Positions 12,283 to 24,433 of a stretch of 64,000 bases of DNA are shown here, piece by piece (the first letter of the stretch is position 1; every line of letters starts with the position of its first letter). Both the position numbers and the translations under genes were made by a program. Source of the stretch: Cynocephalus volans. Its lineage: Eukaryota > Chordata > Mammalia > Dermoptera > Cynocephalidae. Below the pieces are notes generated by a model. The model searched no databases. It saw nothing but the letters and a program-made list of their open reading frames with translations, and had not been told where the DNA came from. The stretch is from contig NC_084463.1 in the NCBI RefSeq assembly GCF_027409185.1, positions 65,581,852 through 65,645,851 on the forward strand, read 5' to 3'.

Positions 12283-12469
12283 GGGAGTTAGTGAAACACA
12301 AGGGGTTTGTATCAGTATCTGTACTTATTTGTTGGTTTTCTGCATACAGCAGTGTATTTTAATTTGTTGTGTGTGCTTGGTTATCTTAAACATCCAAATT
12401 TTGTGGTTATCCTCCGTGGTATAAAAGCATACTGGACATAATTAAGTCAAAAGTTAACTAATATTTCTA

Positions 12470-13240
12470 CCTTGCTCTTGTACAGTGTGAGACCCTTGGA
12501 ACACTTTCCCAACTCAAATGTTACCATTTTCAGTATTTTAGTTTCACATTTTCTCCTACCTCCAGTTTAGTCACTCCCTCCCCCTCAGAGAGCAGTGCTT
12601 ATTATTTAAAACTACAGCAACATGTTTACTTATTTGCTCAAGTCTTTCTTGTGACCTACATTTTCCTTTTGGAGTTAGTTTTCTTCTTAAAATACCATTT
12701 TTTAGTAGTTCTTTCAGTGAGGGAAGGGTATGTTATTAGTAAATCTTTTTGTGTCTGAAAATGTTTTTCTTTTACTCACAAGTGTTGGAGTCATTGGGTG
12801 TGACAGTTATCTGATCTATTATCCCACTGTCTTCCAGCACATGCTACAGCTGGTGTCAGTCTAATTGTCAGTGTTTGTAGTGATTTGTCTTTCTGATTGC
12901 ATTTAAAATTTTGTCTGACTATTCAGTGATTGTTCTTGTACTTCCTGAACCTGAAGATTCGTCTTTTTCACCAGTGCTAGAAAATTCTCAACATTGTTTT
13001 CTGTATTTAAACTCCAATTTGATATATGTTGTCTCTTCATTTTGTTCATATTTTGTAATCTCCTTTTTATATTTTCTGTGCTGCCTTTTTGTTTAATTCC
13101 TCAGATTTATCTTCCAGTTTAACTCTGTCATCTTTTTGTGTACCTAATCTGTGTTTTTAACCCAACCATTGATGTTTAAATTTCTGTGCTGATTTTTCAT
13201 TTCAATGGGTTATATTTAGTGCGTTTTTTAGTCTGCCCTA
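12470..13240 (-). mobile_element. Old L1M fragment, antisense
   Basis: The plus strand shows antisense L1 phrases such as AGTTCTTTCAGTGAGGGAAG and a run of TTCC/TTTG-rich text around 12.9-13.2 kb including CCTGAACCTGAAGATTCG. No intact frame remains. Limits are approximate. Confidence 0.5.
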
Positions 13241-13479
13241 AGAAAAAGGTACTATCTCATTTTTTCTCACAGTTTTGATTTCTTATGTTTTTTAGTAAAT
13301 GCTAAACTTAATAGAATTATGAGGTAGATACTCAAAAAAATAATTATCTAAATTTCTTGGGAATGTAAACTCCTTTGACACTGAATTTTTTTTTACAATA
13401 TTTGTTAATTTAAAATAATAGCAAATGCTGCTTGCTAACTTAAAATAGTTTTTAATGAAAAATAATTGTCTTCTAAAAT

Positions 13480-14130
13480 AAAAATTAGTGAGAAAATAAC
13501 ACCATTATATATTGTTAACCATACAAATCTCTTTAACATCTGCTGAATAGAGTTGAAAACAGTTGGATTATAATAATATTTTCTGAGTTTAATCTGTTGC
13601 AATATATTCCTTTGAAGGATATTAAGAAAGTCTGGCCTTGCACAGATTTATAGTTGGAAAGGGAGGAATGTGTTAATACCCCTCTCAGATGTGTACATTC
13701 TTCTTTGATAGCACACCAGAACTCAACCAGTGATAGTTTCATATAAATTCTGAAACCACATCAATGAACCTTTTGTTCTTTGTTACAGTCAAGTCCATTG
13801 GTCTGTCTTGTACTCCAAAAAGGCCTTTTAACTGTATTTTTTAACCTCATGTTTTGTTTATTTGGAAAATATTCTCTGAGTTATGCAGCTCTTCCAAATA
13901 CTGACCTATTTCATTTTATAAGTATCAAAACCACATTTATTATCACCAATGGTCTCATTAGAAAAATCTTTTTTGGGAAGCTATCCAGTGCACAGTAGAT
14001 ACAAATTTCCCACAATCATATTTGCTCTTAAAGCTTGAATTTTATCATTGGCAATAAATACTGTCAGTTTTCTTTGAAGTAATAAGCTCACTTTGTGCAT
14101 TTTTGAGGAGATGTCTGTAATTGACCAAGG
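13480..14130 (-). pseudogene. hAT-type transposase remnant (C-terminal dimerisation region)
   Basis: The minus-strand frame at 13533-13742 reads SLVEFWCAIKEECTHL and, later, YCNRLNSEN. This matches the spacing of the hAT C-terminal domain, in which an FW segment precedes an LL-F-TTYLCE block and a KYRNRLN block. The middle block is scrambled by small indels. Upstream minus-strand sequence (to about 14130) is similarly decayed. It may be the 3' part of the Charlie-like element whose end lies at 16.5 kb, separated by LTR insertions. It could also be a separate copy. Confidence 0.45.
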
Positions 14131-14189
14131 CTCAAAACCATTGTCAGTGCCCTCCTGCCAGAGACTACCAGGAACACACCTGTAGTGGA

Positions 14190-14570
14190 CTGAATTATGT
14201 CTTCCCCCAAACTCACTGAAGTTTAAATTGTGTCCTCCGAGTTTTATGTCTTAGAATCTTAGCCCACATTGTGACTGTTAAGAGGGTGGGAAATCCTATT
14301 ATGGTAATTGAAAGGACCATGCCATAGTGAATCGGTTAAAAATGGAGGTCAAGGGCATGGTTCTGGGGGCTTTAAAAGAAGAGGAGAGTCTGTCTTGCTC
14401 TCTCTGCTTCAACCATCTTGCTATGTGAGACCCTTGGTCACTGTCACCACCATCAGATGGACTTTGGAATTCCCAGCCTCAGAAACTGTAAGCAAACAAA
14501 TTTCATTTTCTTCATAAATTTCCCAGTTCCGTGTACTTTGTTATAAGCAACACAAAACAGACTAATACAC
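14190..14570 (+). mobile_element. MaLR-type LTR (MST/THE1/MLT1 class), sense
   Basis: Starts near TGTAGTGGACTGAATTATGT, contains ATTATGGTAATTGAAAGG, then CCAGCCTCAGAAACTGTAAG and AATTTCCCAGTTCCGTGTAC, and ends ACAGACTAATACAC. This is the classic layout of a mammalian ERVL-MaLR LTR. Confidence 0.75.
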
Positions 14571-15039
14571 CTGTGGTTGAACAAGTTGGGTTAATTACTT
14601 GTGGTGGCAAGGGAGAATGCACACCATGAAGAACCATGGGGCATCTCAATAAGAATTTATTAGACAGGACTTACTGTAGGACTTGGATTTATGTTAAATG
14701 ATTCAGTGGAAGGTTAAAAGAAGGGGGCTGTACTCTGGATTAGATGCTGTGGGGTAACTGGGGTGATTCTTTTACTGGTTTTCTTAATAAATCTCATTTA
14801 AGGAGGAAGGAATAAATGGAGGCTAAAGCTTTAATTGGTGAAGGAATTGTGGTCACTCTTATTAGCTAGGAAAGGAGGATGTTTAGTCATCTTGTGGTTT
14901 GGGGAGTGTTGATGTTTTTATTTTTGTTTTTGTCTTGACCCATCATGGTCAGTGTCCTAGTCTGATGTTGATGTTCTGTTTAACAGGAGAACATGAAGGC
15001 TTAGTTGTGAGGGTCAGGTCTTAGCAACATCAAGACTCT
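14571..15039. other. Unassigned repeat-like sequence
   Basis: Sequence between a MaLR LTR and Charlie-like DNA. It includes CAATAAGAATTTATTAGAC and looks repeat-derived, but I cannot place it. No gene is visible. Confidence 0.4.
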
Positions 15040-15274
15040 GCTGATACCAGACCAGCTTCTAGCTTTCAGGGCTGCTCTTGTTTTTTTTGTTACTGTGGTT
15101 TGTCACTTGTTCTTGTGAGTAAAAGTGGTGCCCATTTAAAAAGAGTCTAGTTCAGTTTGCAACTCAATCTCACAAGTGCTTTTCCTCAAGATAACTTTTA
15201 TATTTCACTGTGCAACAGAAGTGCTTTACGAATACTTGCCATTTGGCCACGTGGGGTATTAAAAAGTCTTGTAG

Positions 15275-15735
15275 CAGGCTGAATAGCAGTCTCACAGAAG
15301 ATATGTCCATATCCTAAGCCCTGGAACCTGCCAGTGTTACCTTAATTGGACAAAGGTTCTTTGCGGATATAATAAAGATCTTGAGATGAGATCATTTAGG
15401 GTTATTCAGGTGGGTTCTAAATCCAGTGACAAGTGTCCTGATGGGAGAGAAAATACACAGAGACAGAAGGAGAGAAGACACAGAGAGTCAGTGTGATCAT
15501 GGAGGCAGAGATCGGAGTGACATGTCTATAAGCCAAGGAATGCCTGGAGCCACCAAAAACAAAGAGGGAAGGAATGGATTCTCCCCTTGCAGCCATTGGA
15601 GGGTGTGTGTGGCCTTGCTAATAGTACCTTGACTTTGGACTACTGGCCTCCAGAAGTCAGAGAATAAATGTCTGTTGACAAGCCATGAAATCTGCATTAA
15701 TTTGTTATGGCAGCCTCAGAAAACTAATACTTATA
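15275..15735 (+). mobile_element. MaLR LTR (MLT1/MST class), sense
   Basis: Begins GTAGCAGGCTGAATAGC. It contains CTTTGCGGATATAATAAAGA, AGATGAGATCATTTAGGGT and TAGTACCTTGACTTTGGACT, and ends ATTTGTTATGGCAGCC then AAACTAATAC. It interrupts the hAT fragment. Confidence 0.8.
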
Positions 15736-15922
15736 CTCAAGGGTTAAGATTTAATGATCAGTTTTTACTGGTTTATGGAGGGCATTTTAAAGTGAGACTG
15801 GCATCTTTTATTACAAGCATGTGATGGTAGAGAATATCTGATGAGTACAGTTTGTTGATGTCTTTGTTTTTGTTTTTAAAAAAGCATTTGTTAGCATTTA
15901 ATGAACCTCTCTCCATGTGGCT

Positions 15923-16352
15923 TCAAACCACTGGGACAGAGACCTTCCCTTCCCCCCAAATCTTCTCAGCTTCTCTGCTGAAGAATTTGGCCTTCATGAT
16001 GACAGGCTGCTTTGGGAGCTTTCCAGAACTTTGCAGTAGCCTGATCGCATCTCATCAGAGATTGGAGCCGCTCCAGTCTTGTTTCTGACAGCATTTCCCT
16101 GTGTCTGTTCACTAACCAAGGTCCACAGTTTATCAAGGTTGACAGTTAAGCAGAAGCTTTGCTTCCTCTTCAAGTGGTAATGCCTCATACCACCTTTCCC
16201 AAAGTAACCTGGGTGATATTTGTCAAAGTTGATCCTGTGGTGATACATGCCACCAGCATTACTCCTGCCTCCCAGATGCTGCTGGTGCTTGCCAATGCAG
16301 CCGTGGCTCACGTGGCCCCTAAGTTTCTAGATCTTCTCAGTCTGGATGGCAT
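15923..16352 (-). pseudogene. RPL27A: RPL27A processed pseudogene
   Basis: An intronless minus-strand copy of the 60S ribosomal protein L27a (uL15) mRNA. ATG is at 16352-16350 after GCCGCCACC, and the peptide starts MPSRLR. Shortly after, the frame is lost by a small deletion. The long middle frame (16311-15994) carries [20 protein letters not shown] and [14 protein letters not shown], then the C-terminal part shifts again. The TGA corresponds to 15925-15923. Beyond it lie the parental 3' UTR phrase with ATTAAA (antisense at about 15898) and a T-rich tail at 15866-15881, i.e. a poly(A) tail. ATGTCTT-like repeats flank it. Two or more frameshifts make it non-functional. Confidence 0.93.
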
Positions 16353-16555
16353 GGTGGCGGCTGAGGTGAAAGAGCACCAATGTCTTGATGTGTGGTAAGG
16401 TACCAACAGTTTTACCCCAATGCTGTTTTTGTGTCATAACTGATAATGTCAATATGGTGAAACATCAGTATTGTTATGAACAAAGTTTTGACCTTGCAGA
16501 CTTATTGAAAGGGTATTTGGAGTCTGTGGACCACACTTTGAGAACCAGTGGCTGA

Positions 16556-18252
16556 GGGAACCTGACCCAGTTGTAGAACCCAGATAGAAGATGAAGAACT
16601 TTCTTCTTTGAGACTCTATGTGGAGTACAGGATATTGAAATCACTATGTTCTTTTTCACTGCCATCTCAGATATAAAGTGTAGCAGGGTGCCTTGTGTAC
16701 ATGGTATTTGTTGAATTAGAACTTTTTATTTACTGTTATGAACATTATGGTACTTGAATAAATGAGCAAGTAAGAATGATTTCTCTCATCATTGAAGAGA
16801 GATCTATAAGTAAGAGAGTAGATCTTTTACTTATAAGTGACCAAAAGCAAACTCAAGACTAACTTTCTCTTCTGCTCACTCAAGATAATTGGCTGTTGCT
16901 TTTAGAGATTTACCTATCAAGGTAGCAGCACTTACTATTGGTGCTTTACTTGTCTTTTGGTGAGGTCTGCTGGTCTACCCGCGTTCTTTAACTATCATGG
17001 TTTCTCTTTTGGAACCTATAAAATTTATTTTTTTGTTTATGGTTCTATTTTTCCACCAAATTAAGTCTAGGAGGTCCATGAGCCTTTTCTTTCCCCTCCA
17101 TGCTTCCCACCGTGTGTGCATGCACACACACTCAAAGGCACAAATGCCCCTTTCACTTAGTTATGTAGTTGTTTGTCAGCCTTTTCCTGGAATCTGGTTC
17201 TATCATTCATTGCAGAATTATAAATTTTGATATTGAAGGGTTTGCATTAGTTTATTTATAGCAGAACTGAAGAGGACAAAATATAGTAAGGGCTTTAGTT
17301 TATATCTTAGTGTTGCCTATAAAAAGTAGTTTTAAACTTACTAATGTTTAAAAAAAAACACTTGTATTCTCATTTAATTGTTTTGGAAAGTGCCATAGTG
17401 CTGAGAAGGGAGATCCAGCCCTGCAACTGCTAGTGTGAAAATGAGTACTGGGCCTAGAAAAACATAAAAAGAAGCTATCTTGCTTTCCTTAGAAAGGATA
17501 GAAAGTACTGGTTCCCAGAGAAGCACAAAGATGAGAGGCCGCACACATGAAATCACTTAGTGGGTGGACAGAGTGAAGGTGTTCTTAGGAAAAACCACCA
17601 CAACAAAAACTGGTATTGCAAAACCATTACTGTGTAAGCAATTTAAGTACTTAATAATACTAGTTTTTTTTTTGTTTTTTTTTTTTCCCGATTGGCTTGG
17701 GGCTACTTGACAATCAGAAGGAGAAATCAGGCTTGTTTTTTATTTTTTTCCAGTAGGAAATGTGAAGTAATTGAATTGATGCTGTGTTCTGTATGTAATG
17801 AGAGAATGGATCTTGCCTTGGTTTATTGCACCTTGGTGAGGTGGGAATCATCTGTCCATTGGCCGTGTGGCTAGGCTGGCATCTTGTGGGCATTGCCCTG
17901 TGAAGGTACTTAGGTTGTAATTTCTTCACTGCTGAGTTATTTACTATTCATCCACTTAACACAGTATATGGCTTTGTTAACATCTGTTGTTTTCTGTTGT
18001 CTTCTCTTTCTCTTGGACTTTGGGAGTTTATATTTAAATTATTTCTTGTACATTTTTAAATGTATTCCTTGCTGGAGGCAGCAAAGTGGGTACGCTCAAT
18101 TCATTATTTTTAACTGGAAATATCTGCCTTTGTTTAGCCTTTGGCCTTGAATTGTACCTCAGCTGTTTTCTTAAATCCCTGAAACCTGTACCTGTTTACA
18201 TTAGAAAATATTATTTGCATTCCATTTTCCCCATTCAAATCTATACCCCTGT
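16556..18252. other. No feature seen
   Basis: AT-rich sequence with short T and A tracts (for example near 17.67 kb). No exon, RNA gene or clear repeat was recognised. Confidence 0.4.
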
Positions 18253-18672
18253 ATTAGTCTGTTTCTATTGCTGATAACAGAATACCTGAGACTGAGCAAT
18301 GTCTGAAGAAATGAAATTTATTTCTTACAGTTTAGAGGCTAGGAAGTCCAAAGTCCAGGGAACACAGCTGGTGAGGACCTTCTTGTTGGTAGTGACGATA
18401 GCAATGCAGCATACCTCATGATGAAATGGTTGAGCAAGAGAGAGAGCTAAGCTTCTCAGTTGCTCTCCTTTTTAAGCTATCAGAACCATGCCCATTACTC
18501 CATGAATGGATCAATCCATTCTCAAGGACACATTCTTCACAGTCTAATAACCTCTTTAAGGCCCCACCTTTCAATAACCATCACAAGATTTCCCATCCTG
18601 TAAACACTGTCAGAGTGGGGATTAAGTTTCTAATACATAAAACTTTGGGGACACATTCAGCCAATACCAACC
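18253..18672 (-). mobile_element. MaLR LTR (MST/MLT1 class), antisense
   Basis: The plus strand starts GTATTAGTCTGTTTCTATTG, continues ATACCTGAGACTGAGCAATG and AAGGCCCCACCTTTCAATAA, and ends GGGGACACATTCAGCCAATA. This is the antisense layout of an ERVL-MaLR LTR. Confidence 0.8.
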
Positions 18673-19278
18673 CTCTGTAGTATTTCTTACACTGTATTCT
18701 GTATGTTTTCCCCAGTGAACATGAGTTTTGAGCTTTACTTTTTACAGTTTGTATTATGGAAAAATATGTGTATAGGCATGTTAAATATGCCATTTCATAC
18801 CATTTGCTGGTATGCTTTGAGGGTGGATTTGGGCATCCGGTCCCTCTCTGATCTAGTGAAAATCACATACTTCTCACTGTTAGGAGATTACTACATCTAC
18901 CGGTGATCAGTTTCTAACTTGCTGGAGTCAGAAGACACCTCAATTTATATGACTGGATGGCTGGCAGCATAGTGGTCTTTGGTAATGTGTTACAACTTCT
19001 TACCAGTCTGGGCTCTTATTGAAATAACTCAGTACCAGGTAGCTTTAGGAGTGACAGAGAACACAGTGAAACATTTTAAAAACCTATTTAGAGTTAGACA
19101 TTGGCACATTTAAATGGTTGGTATTGCCAAATGCATCCAATTCCGAAAGAAGTGAAATAAATGTTCATTAGCTCATTAGTGAAATGAAGGAAACATGGTG
19201 CATATAAGGGTGAGTTGTCATGGGAAATTACACGGAAATGAAAAATGTTAATCTTAAATTGGTTTTGCTCTGCATGCT

Positions 19279-19281
<3 letters not shown>

Positions 19282-19317
<36 letters not shown>
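19282..19317 (-). mobile_element. Poly(A)-only retroinsertion (T36 on plus strand)
   Basis: Thirty-six T are bracketed by the same sequence, GCATGCTGAC followed by TTTT, at 19272-19281 and 19318-19327. The duplication looks like an L1-type target-site duplication, with nothing but a poly(A) tail (minus strand) between the copies. An alternative is slippage combined with a local duplication. Confidence 0.7.
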
Positions 19318-19319
<2 letters not shown>

Positions 19320-20263
19320 ATGCTGACTTTTAAAATGTGACAGGTTACATTGGCAGATGGATCTATGAAGACTGTGACCTTTGCAAGGAAGCATGCAGTA
19401 CATTTGACAATTGAGTGAATGTATCAGGAAATAAATGAGTGAGGTACTTTGTTTAATTAAGGGATTGGTGACCAGCTAACTGAAAAAGATTAAAGAGGAA
19501 TTTATGCTAAGCCTTGGTATCTGTGTCGAGTTATGAAAACTGAAGCATCTATTTAGTTAAGTACAATATCTGAAAGCAGTGCCTGAGTATCTTGGTTTGC
19601 TTATGTAGCAGGTGGTAGCAAAGAATGCACTGACTTTCTCACACCCCTCCCTAAGTACTATTTAAAATTTAAATATATAACTGTAACATCAAAAAAAAAA
19701 TAATGTGACTTTAGAGCTACTTATATGCTCTACTTTTTTGTCACTTTCTCAACTTGTCTGCATATTTGTAGTTTTAATGCAATATCATAAAAATTGATTT
19801 TTTCTTACATTTTGAGGTATAATTGTCATATTGCATAGGTGCAGATTTTAAACAACTTCCTCTGTGCCCTGTCCAGCTCCCTAACATCCTCTCACACAAT
19901 CACTGTTATTTCATTGACCAAAGCTTAGCTTTTCCTATTTAAGAACATCATATAAATATAATCATATAGCATGTACTCTTTTATGTGTGATTTCTTATGT
20001 TCAACATACTGTTTTTAAAATTCATTCATGTTAATGGAAATATCAGTAGTTAATTCATTTTCAGTGCTTCATTATATTTTATTGTGTAAGCATACAATAT
20101 CTGTTTACTTGTAGGTGGACGTTTGGATTATTTTTAGTCTTTGGATAGTATGGATAAAACTGTGTAGACATTCATGTACAAATATTTTATGGAAATATGT
20201 GTTCATGTCTGGGTAAACACCTGGGTATGGAATTGCTGGGTACATGTATGTTTAACTTTAAAG

Positions 20264-20462
20264 CAGTAGTTCTCAATTGTAGGTGATTTAGCCCGCCCAA
20301 GAACATTTGCAATGTCTAGAAACATTTTTGATTATCTCAACTGAGTGTGGAAGGGTGGAGGTCAAAGATACTGCTGCCCATTGTACAATGCACAGAATAG
20401 TTCTCCACAACAAACAAGTGTCTGGTCCAAAATATTAGTAGTGCTGAGGTTGAGAAATTCTG
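20264..20462 (+). mobile_element. MER20 hAT-Charlie MITE
   Basis: Starts CAGTAGTTCTCAATTG. It contains CATTTGCAATGTCTAGAAAC and CAATGCACAGAATAG, and ends GAGGTTGAGAAATTCTG, matching the MER20 layout. Flanks CTTTAAAG and CTTGAAAC are a plausible decayed 8-bp target duplication. It sits inside the old L1. Confidence 0.85.
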
Positions 20463-20748
20463 CTTGAAACAAAACTGTGAAACCTTATTCCAAAGTGGTT
20501 GTGTTCTTATATATACATTGGTAATTATCTGATAGTTCCAGATGCTACGTATATTTTCGAAAATTTGGTATTATTAGTCTTTTTAATTTAGACATTCTAG
20601 TGGTGTCCTGTTGTGGTTATAATTTGCTTTTCCTGATGACTAGTGATGTTAAGCATCTTTTCATGTTTCATCTTTTCATTCCTATTTTCTGCAAAAGTTT
20701 CTGTTCGAGTCTTTTGGCCCTTAAAAAAAAAAAGGATTTTTTTCTTTT

Positions 20749-23160
20749 CTTTTTTTTTTTTATTTAAATTTTATTTTGTCAATATACATTGTAGCTGATT
20801 ATTGCTCCCCATCACCAAAACCTCCCTCCCTTCTCCCTCCCCCCCTCCCCCCCAACAATGTCCTTTCTGTTTGCTTGTTATATCAAATTCAAATAATTGT
20901 GGTTGTTATATCTTCTTCCCCCCCCCCCCCGGTTTGTGTGTGTGTGTGTGTATGTGTGTGTGTGAATTTATATATTAATTTTTAGCTCCCTCCAATAAGT
21001 GAGAACATGTGGTATTTCTCTTTCTGTGCCTGACTTGTTTCACTTAATATAATTCTCTCCAGGTCCATCCATGTTGTTGCAAATGGCAGTATTTCATTCG
21101 TTTTTATAGCTGAGTAGTATTCCATTGTGTAGATGTACCACATTTTCCGTATCCACTCATCTGATGATGGGCATTTGGGCTGGTTCCAACTCTTGGCTAT
21201 TGTAAAGAGTGCTGCGATGAACATTGGGGAACAGGTATACCTTCGACTTGATGATTTCCATTCCTCTGGGTATATTCCCAACAGTGGGATGGCTGGGTCG
21301 TATGGTAGATCTATTTGCAATTGTTTAAGGAACCTCCATATCATTTTCCATAGAGGCTGCACCATTTTGCAGTCCCACCAACAATGTATGAGAGTTCCTT
21401 TTTCTCCGCAGCCTCGCCAGCATTTATCGTTCATAGTCTTTTGGATTTTAGCCATCCTAACTGGGGTTAGATGGTATCTCAATGTGGTTTTGATTTGCAT
21501 TTCCCGGATGCTGAGTGATGTTGAGCATTTTTTCATATGTCTGTTGGCCATTTGGATATCTTCCTTAGAGAAATGCCTACTTAGCTCTTTTGCCCATTTT
21601 TTAATTGGGTTGCTTGTTTTCTTCTTGTAAAGTTGTTTGAGTTCCTTATATATTCTGGATATTAATCCTTTGTCAGATGTATATTTTGCAAATATTTTCT
21701 CCCACTCTGTTGGTTGTCTTTTAACTCTTTCAATTGTTTCTTTTGCTGTGCAGAAGCTTTTTAGTTTGATATAATCCCATTTGTTTATTTTTCCTTTGGT
21801 TGCCCGTGCTTTTGGGGTCGTATTCATGAAGTCTGTGCCCAGTCCTATTTCCTGAAGTGTTTCTCCTCTGTTTTCTTTAAGAAGTTTTATTGTCTCAGGG
21901 TGTATATTTAAATCCTTAATCCATTTTGAGTTGATTTTAGTATACGGTGAGAGGTATGGATCTAGTTTCATTCTCCTGCATATCGATATCCAGTTATCCC
22001 AGCACCACTTGCTGAAGAGGCAGTCCCTTCCCCAGTGAATAGGCTTGGTGCCTTTGTCAAAGATCAGATGGCAGTAAGTGTGTGGGTTGATTTCTGGATT
22101 CTCTATTCTATTCCATTGGTCAGTGTGTCTGTTTTTATGCCAGTACCATACTGTTTTGATTATTATAGCTTTGTAATATAGTTTAAAGTCAGGTAGTGTT
22201 ATGCCTCCAGCTTTATTTTTTTTGCTGAGCATTGCTTTGGCTATTCGTGGTCTTTTATTGTTCCATATAAATGTCTGAATAGTTTTTTCCATTTCTGAGA
22301 AAAATGTCTTTGGAATTTTGATGGGGATTGCATTGAATTTGTATATCACTTTGGGTAGTATGGACATTTTGACTATGTTGATTCTTCCAATCCAAGAGCA
22401 TGGAATATCTTTCCATCTTCTTGTATCCTCTCTAATTTCTCTCAGCAGTGGTTTGTAGTTCTCATTATAGAGATTTTTCACCTCCTTGGTTAACTCAATT
22501 CCTAAGTATTTTATTTTTTTGGTGGCTATTGTAAATGGGCAGGCTTTCTTGATTTCTCCTTCTGCATGTTCACTATTGGAGAAAAGAAATGCTACTGATT
22601 TTTGTGCGTTGATTTTGTATCCTGCTACTGTGCTGAAATCATTTATCAATTCCAACAGTTTTTTTGTAGAGGTTTTAGGCTGTTCGATATATAGGATCAT
22701 GTCATCTGCAAACAGGGACAGTTTGACTTCATCTTTTCCAATCTGGATGCCCTTTATTTCCTTCTCTTCTCTGATTGCTCTGGCTAGTACTTCCAACACT
22801 ATGTTGAATAGGAGTGGTGAGAGTGGGCATCCTTGTCTAGTGCCTGTTCTTAAAGGAAAAGCTTTCAGCTTTTCCCCATTCAGGATGATATTGGCAGTGG
22901 GTTTGTCATATATGGCTTTAATTATGTTGAGATACTTTCCCTCTATACCTAACTTATAGAGGGTCTTTGTCATGAATGAGTGCTGAACTTTATCAAATGC
23001 TTTTTCAGCATCTATAGAGATGATCATATGGTCCTTGTGTTTGAGTTTATTAATATGGTGTATCACATTTATTGATTTGCGTATGTTGAACCAACCTTGC
23101 ATCCCTGGGATGAATCCCACTTGATCGTGATGAATAATTTTTCGTATATGTTGCTGTAAG
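20749..23160 (-). mobile_element. Young 5'-truncated L1 with target-site duplication
   Basis: The target duplication GGATTTTTTTCTTT lies at 20734-20747 and 23161-23174. The antisense poly(A) starts at 20749, followed by a C-rich and GT-rich 3' UTR (20820-20970) and then ORF2. The 5' end is truncated within the reverse transcriptase domain at 23160. The insertion is into an older L1 that resumes at 23175. Confidence 0.92.
20982..23160 (-). CDS. L1 ORF2 C-terminal two-thirds (reverse transcriptase to C-terminus), open
   Basis: About 725 codons are open without a stop. From the truncated 5' side the reading shows [12 protein letters not shown] (RT motif region), [10 protein letters not shown], the RT catalytic FADDMILYI box, and late motifs [33 protein letters not shown] (the Cys-rich C-terminal segment) and [14 protein letters not shown], ending IGGS-stop. 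The endonuclease domain and the first part of RT are missing, so it cannot act alone. The frame runs upstream into flanking DNA to an ATG at 23201, adding about 14 non-L1 codons by chance. The lack of stops implies recent insertion. Confidence 0.9.
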
Positions 23161-23174
23161 GGATTTTTTTCTTT

Positions 23175-24433
23175 ATAGAATCTGGTTAAATCCTTTGTCA
23201 AATATATTATTGCATATATTTTCTGTCTGTGGCTTTTTTTTTTTTTTATGGTGTCTTTTGAGAAATTTTTAACTTTGGAGTCCAGTTTATCATTTTAATT
23301 TCTTTTTGGCTAGTGGTTTTTGTGCCTTATGAAGGCTTTGCCCATAGCAAGATGTCACTAACATACTATACTTGACTATTTTGTAGGAATTTTATAGTTG
23401 TAGCTTTTATGTTCTATTGTAATTAATTTTTAATATGTTGTGTGAGGTGGGGAGGATTGAGATGTATTTATTTCCATGTGGATTTTCACTTCTTATAGAT
23501 CATGTTTTTCACAAGATTGTCCTTCCTCCAAGACTGTCCTTCCTCCAATGAATAACTTTAACTCAAGCCTAAACTCAGTTTATCTGTTTATTTGGGTCCA
23601 TTTTAACACTTCCTATTATGGTCCATGTGATCTCTATCTATCCTTATTGCCGGTATCATTTACTGCCTTAATTACTGTGGTTCACAGTGAGTCATGGAAA
23701 CAGGTAATATGAGCCTTTCAACTTTATTCTTCCTCAGTATTGTTGCCTATTGTTTTGCCTGTGCTAAATCTTCTGGATTTTCATATAAATTTTAGAAGAT
23801 GCTTGTAAGTTTCTATAAAAAACACGTTGGGATTTTAACTGCAATATCATCGATCAGTTTGAGGAGATTTGATGTCTTAACAGTGTTGACTTTTCCAGTT
23901 TATGAGCTTGCTGTATCTCTTCATTTGTTTCTTTAGAGTTTCAATTTTGACAGCAGTGTTTTGGAGTTTTGGAGCAAGGTCTTAGAGTTTCGTATTTGTT
24001 TCTTAAGTGTTTTATGATTTCTGATAATATGTCAGTGTTACTTGGGAAATATTTATTTTCAAATTGTTTGTTGCTGGTACAAGAAACCTTGAATACAGTT
24101 AATGTTTGTGTTTTGATTTTTGTATCCTGTAAAATAGGTAGATTTACTTGTTAGTGCTATTAGGATTTATTTTTTGGTGGGCTCCTTAGGATTTTCTGCA
24201 TAAACAACCATGTTATCTGGGTCTAAAGACCATTTTATTTTCTCCTTTCCAATCTGTATGTGGTTTATTCATTTTTCTTGCCTTATTTCAGTGGTTAGGA
24301 GCTTTAATATATAATATTGAATAAAGAGTGGTAAGAGTGAATATTCTTGCTTTTTTCCACATCTTAGGAGAAATGCATTTATTATTTTACCATTAAGTAT
24401 GATTTAGAATGTATTATTCCATTTTTGCCTACC
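23175..24433 (-). mobile_element. Old L1M segment, antisense, no intact frame
   Basis: Resumes the interrupted old L1 right after the target duplication, with AATCTGGTTAAATCCTTTGT followed by ORF2-type antisense text. Short open frames here are by-products of decay. Confidence 0.6.

Larger units (their letters stand above)
15040..16555 (-). mobile_element. Charlie-like hAT DNA transposon fragment, interrupted twice
   Basis: The right end (16535-16555) reads ACACTTTGAGAACCAGTG, the reverse complement of a Charlie terminal repeat. Internal phrases (CAAGTGCTTTTCCTCAAGAT at about 15174, GTATTAAAAAGTC at 15257, AAGGTACCAACAG at 16397) follow the order expected of one element. A MaLR LTR (15275-15735) and an RPL27A retrocopy (about 15866-16380) sit inside it. 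Confidence 0.6.

Noticed and set aside
22486-22959. 157-codon plus-strand frame
   Set aside because: It is the antisense shadow of the L1 ORF2 on the minus strand.
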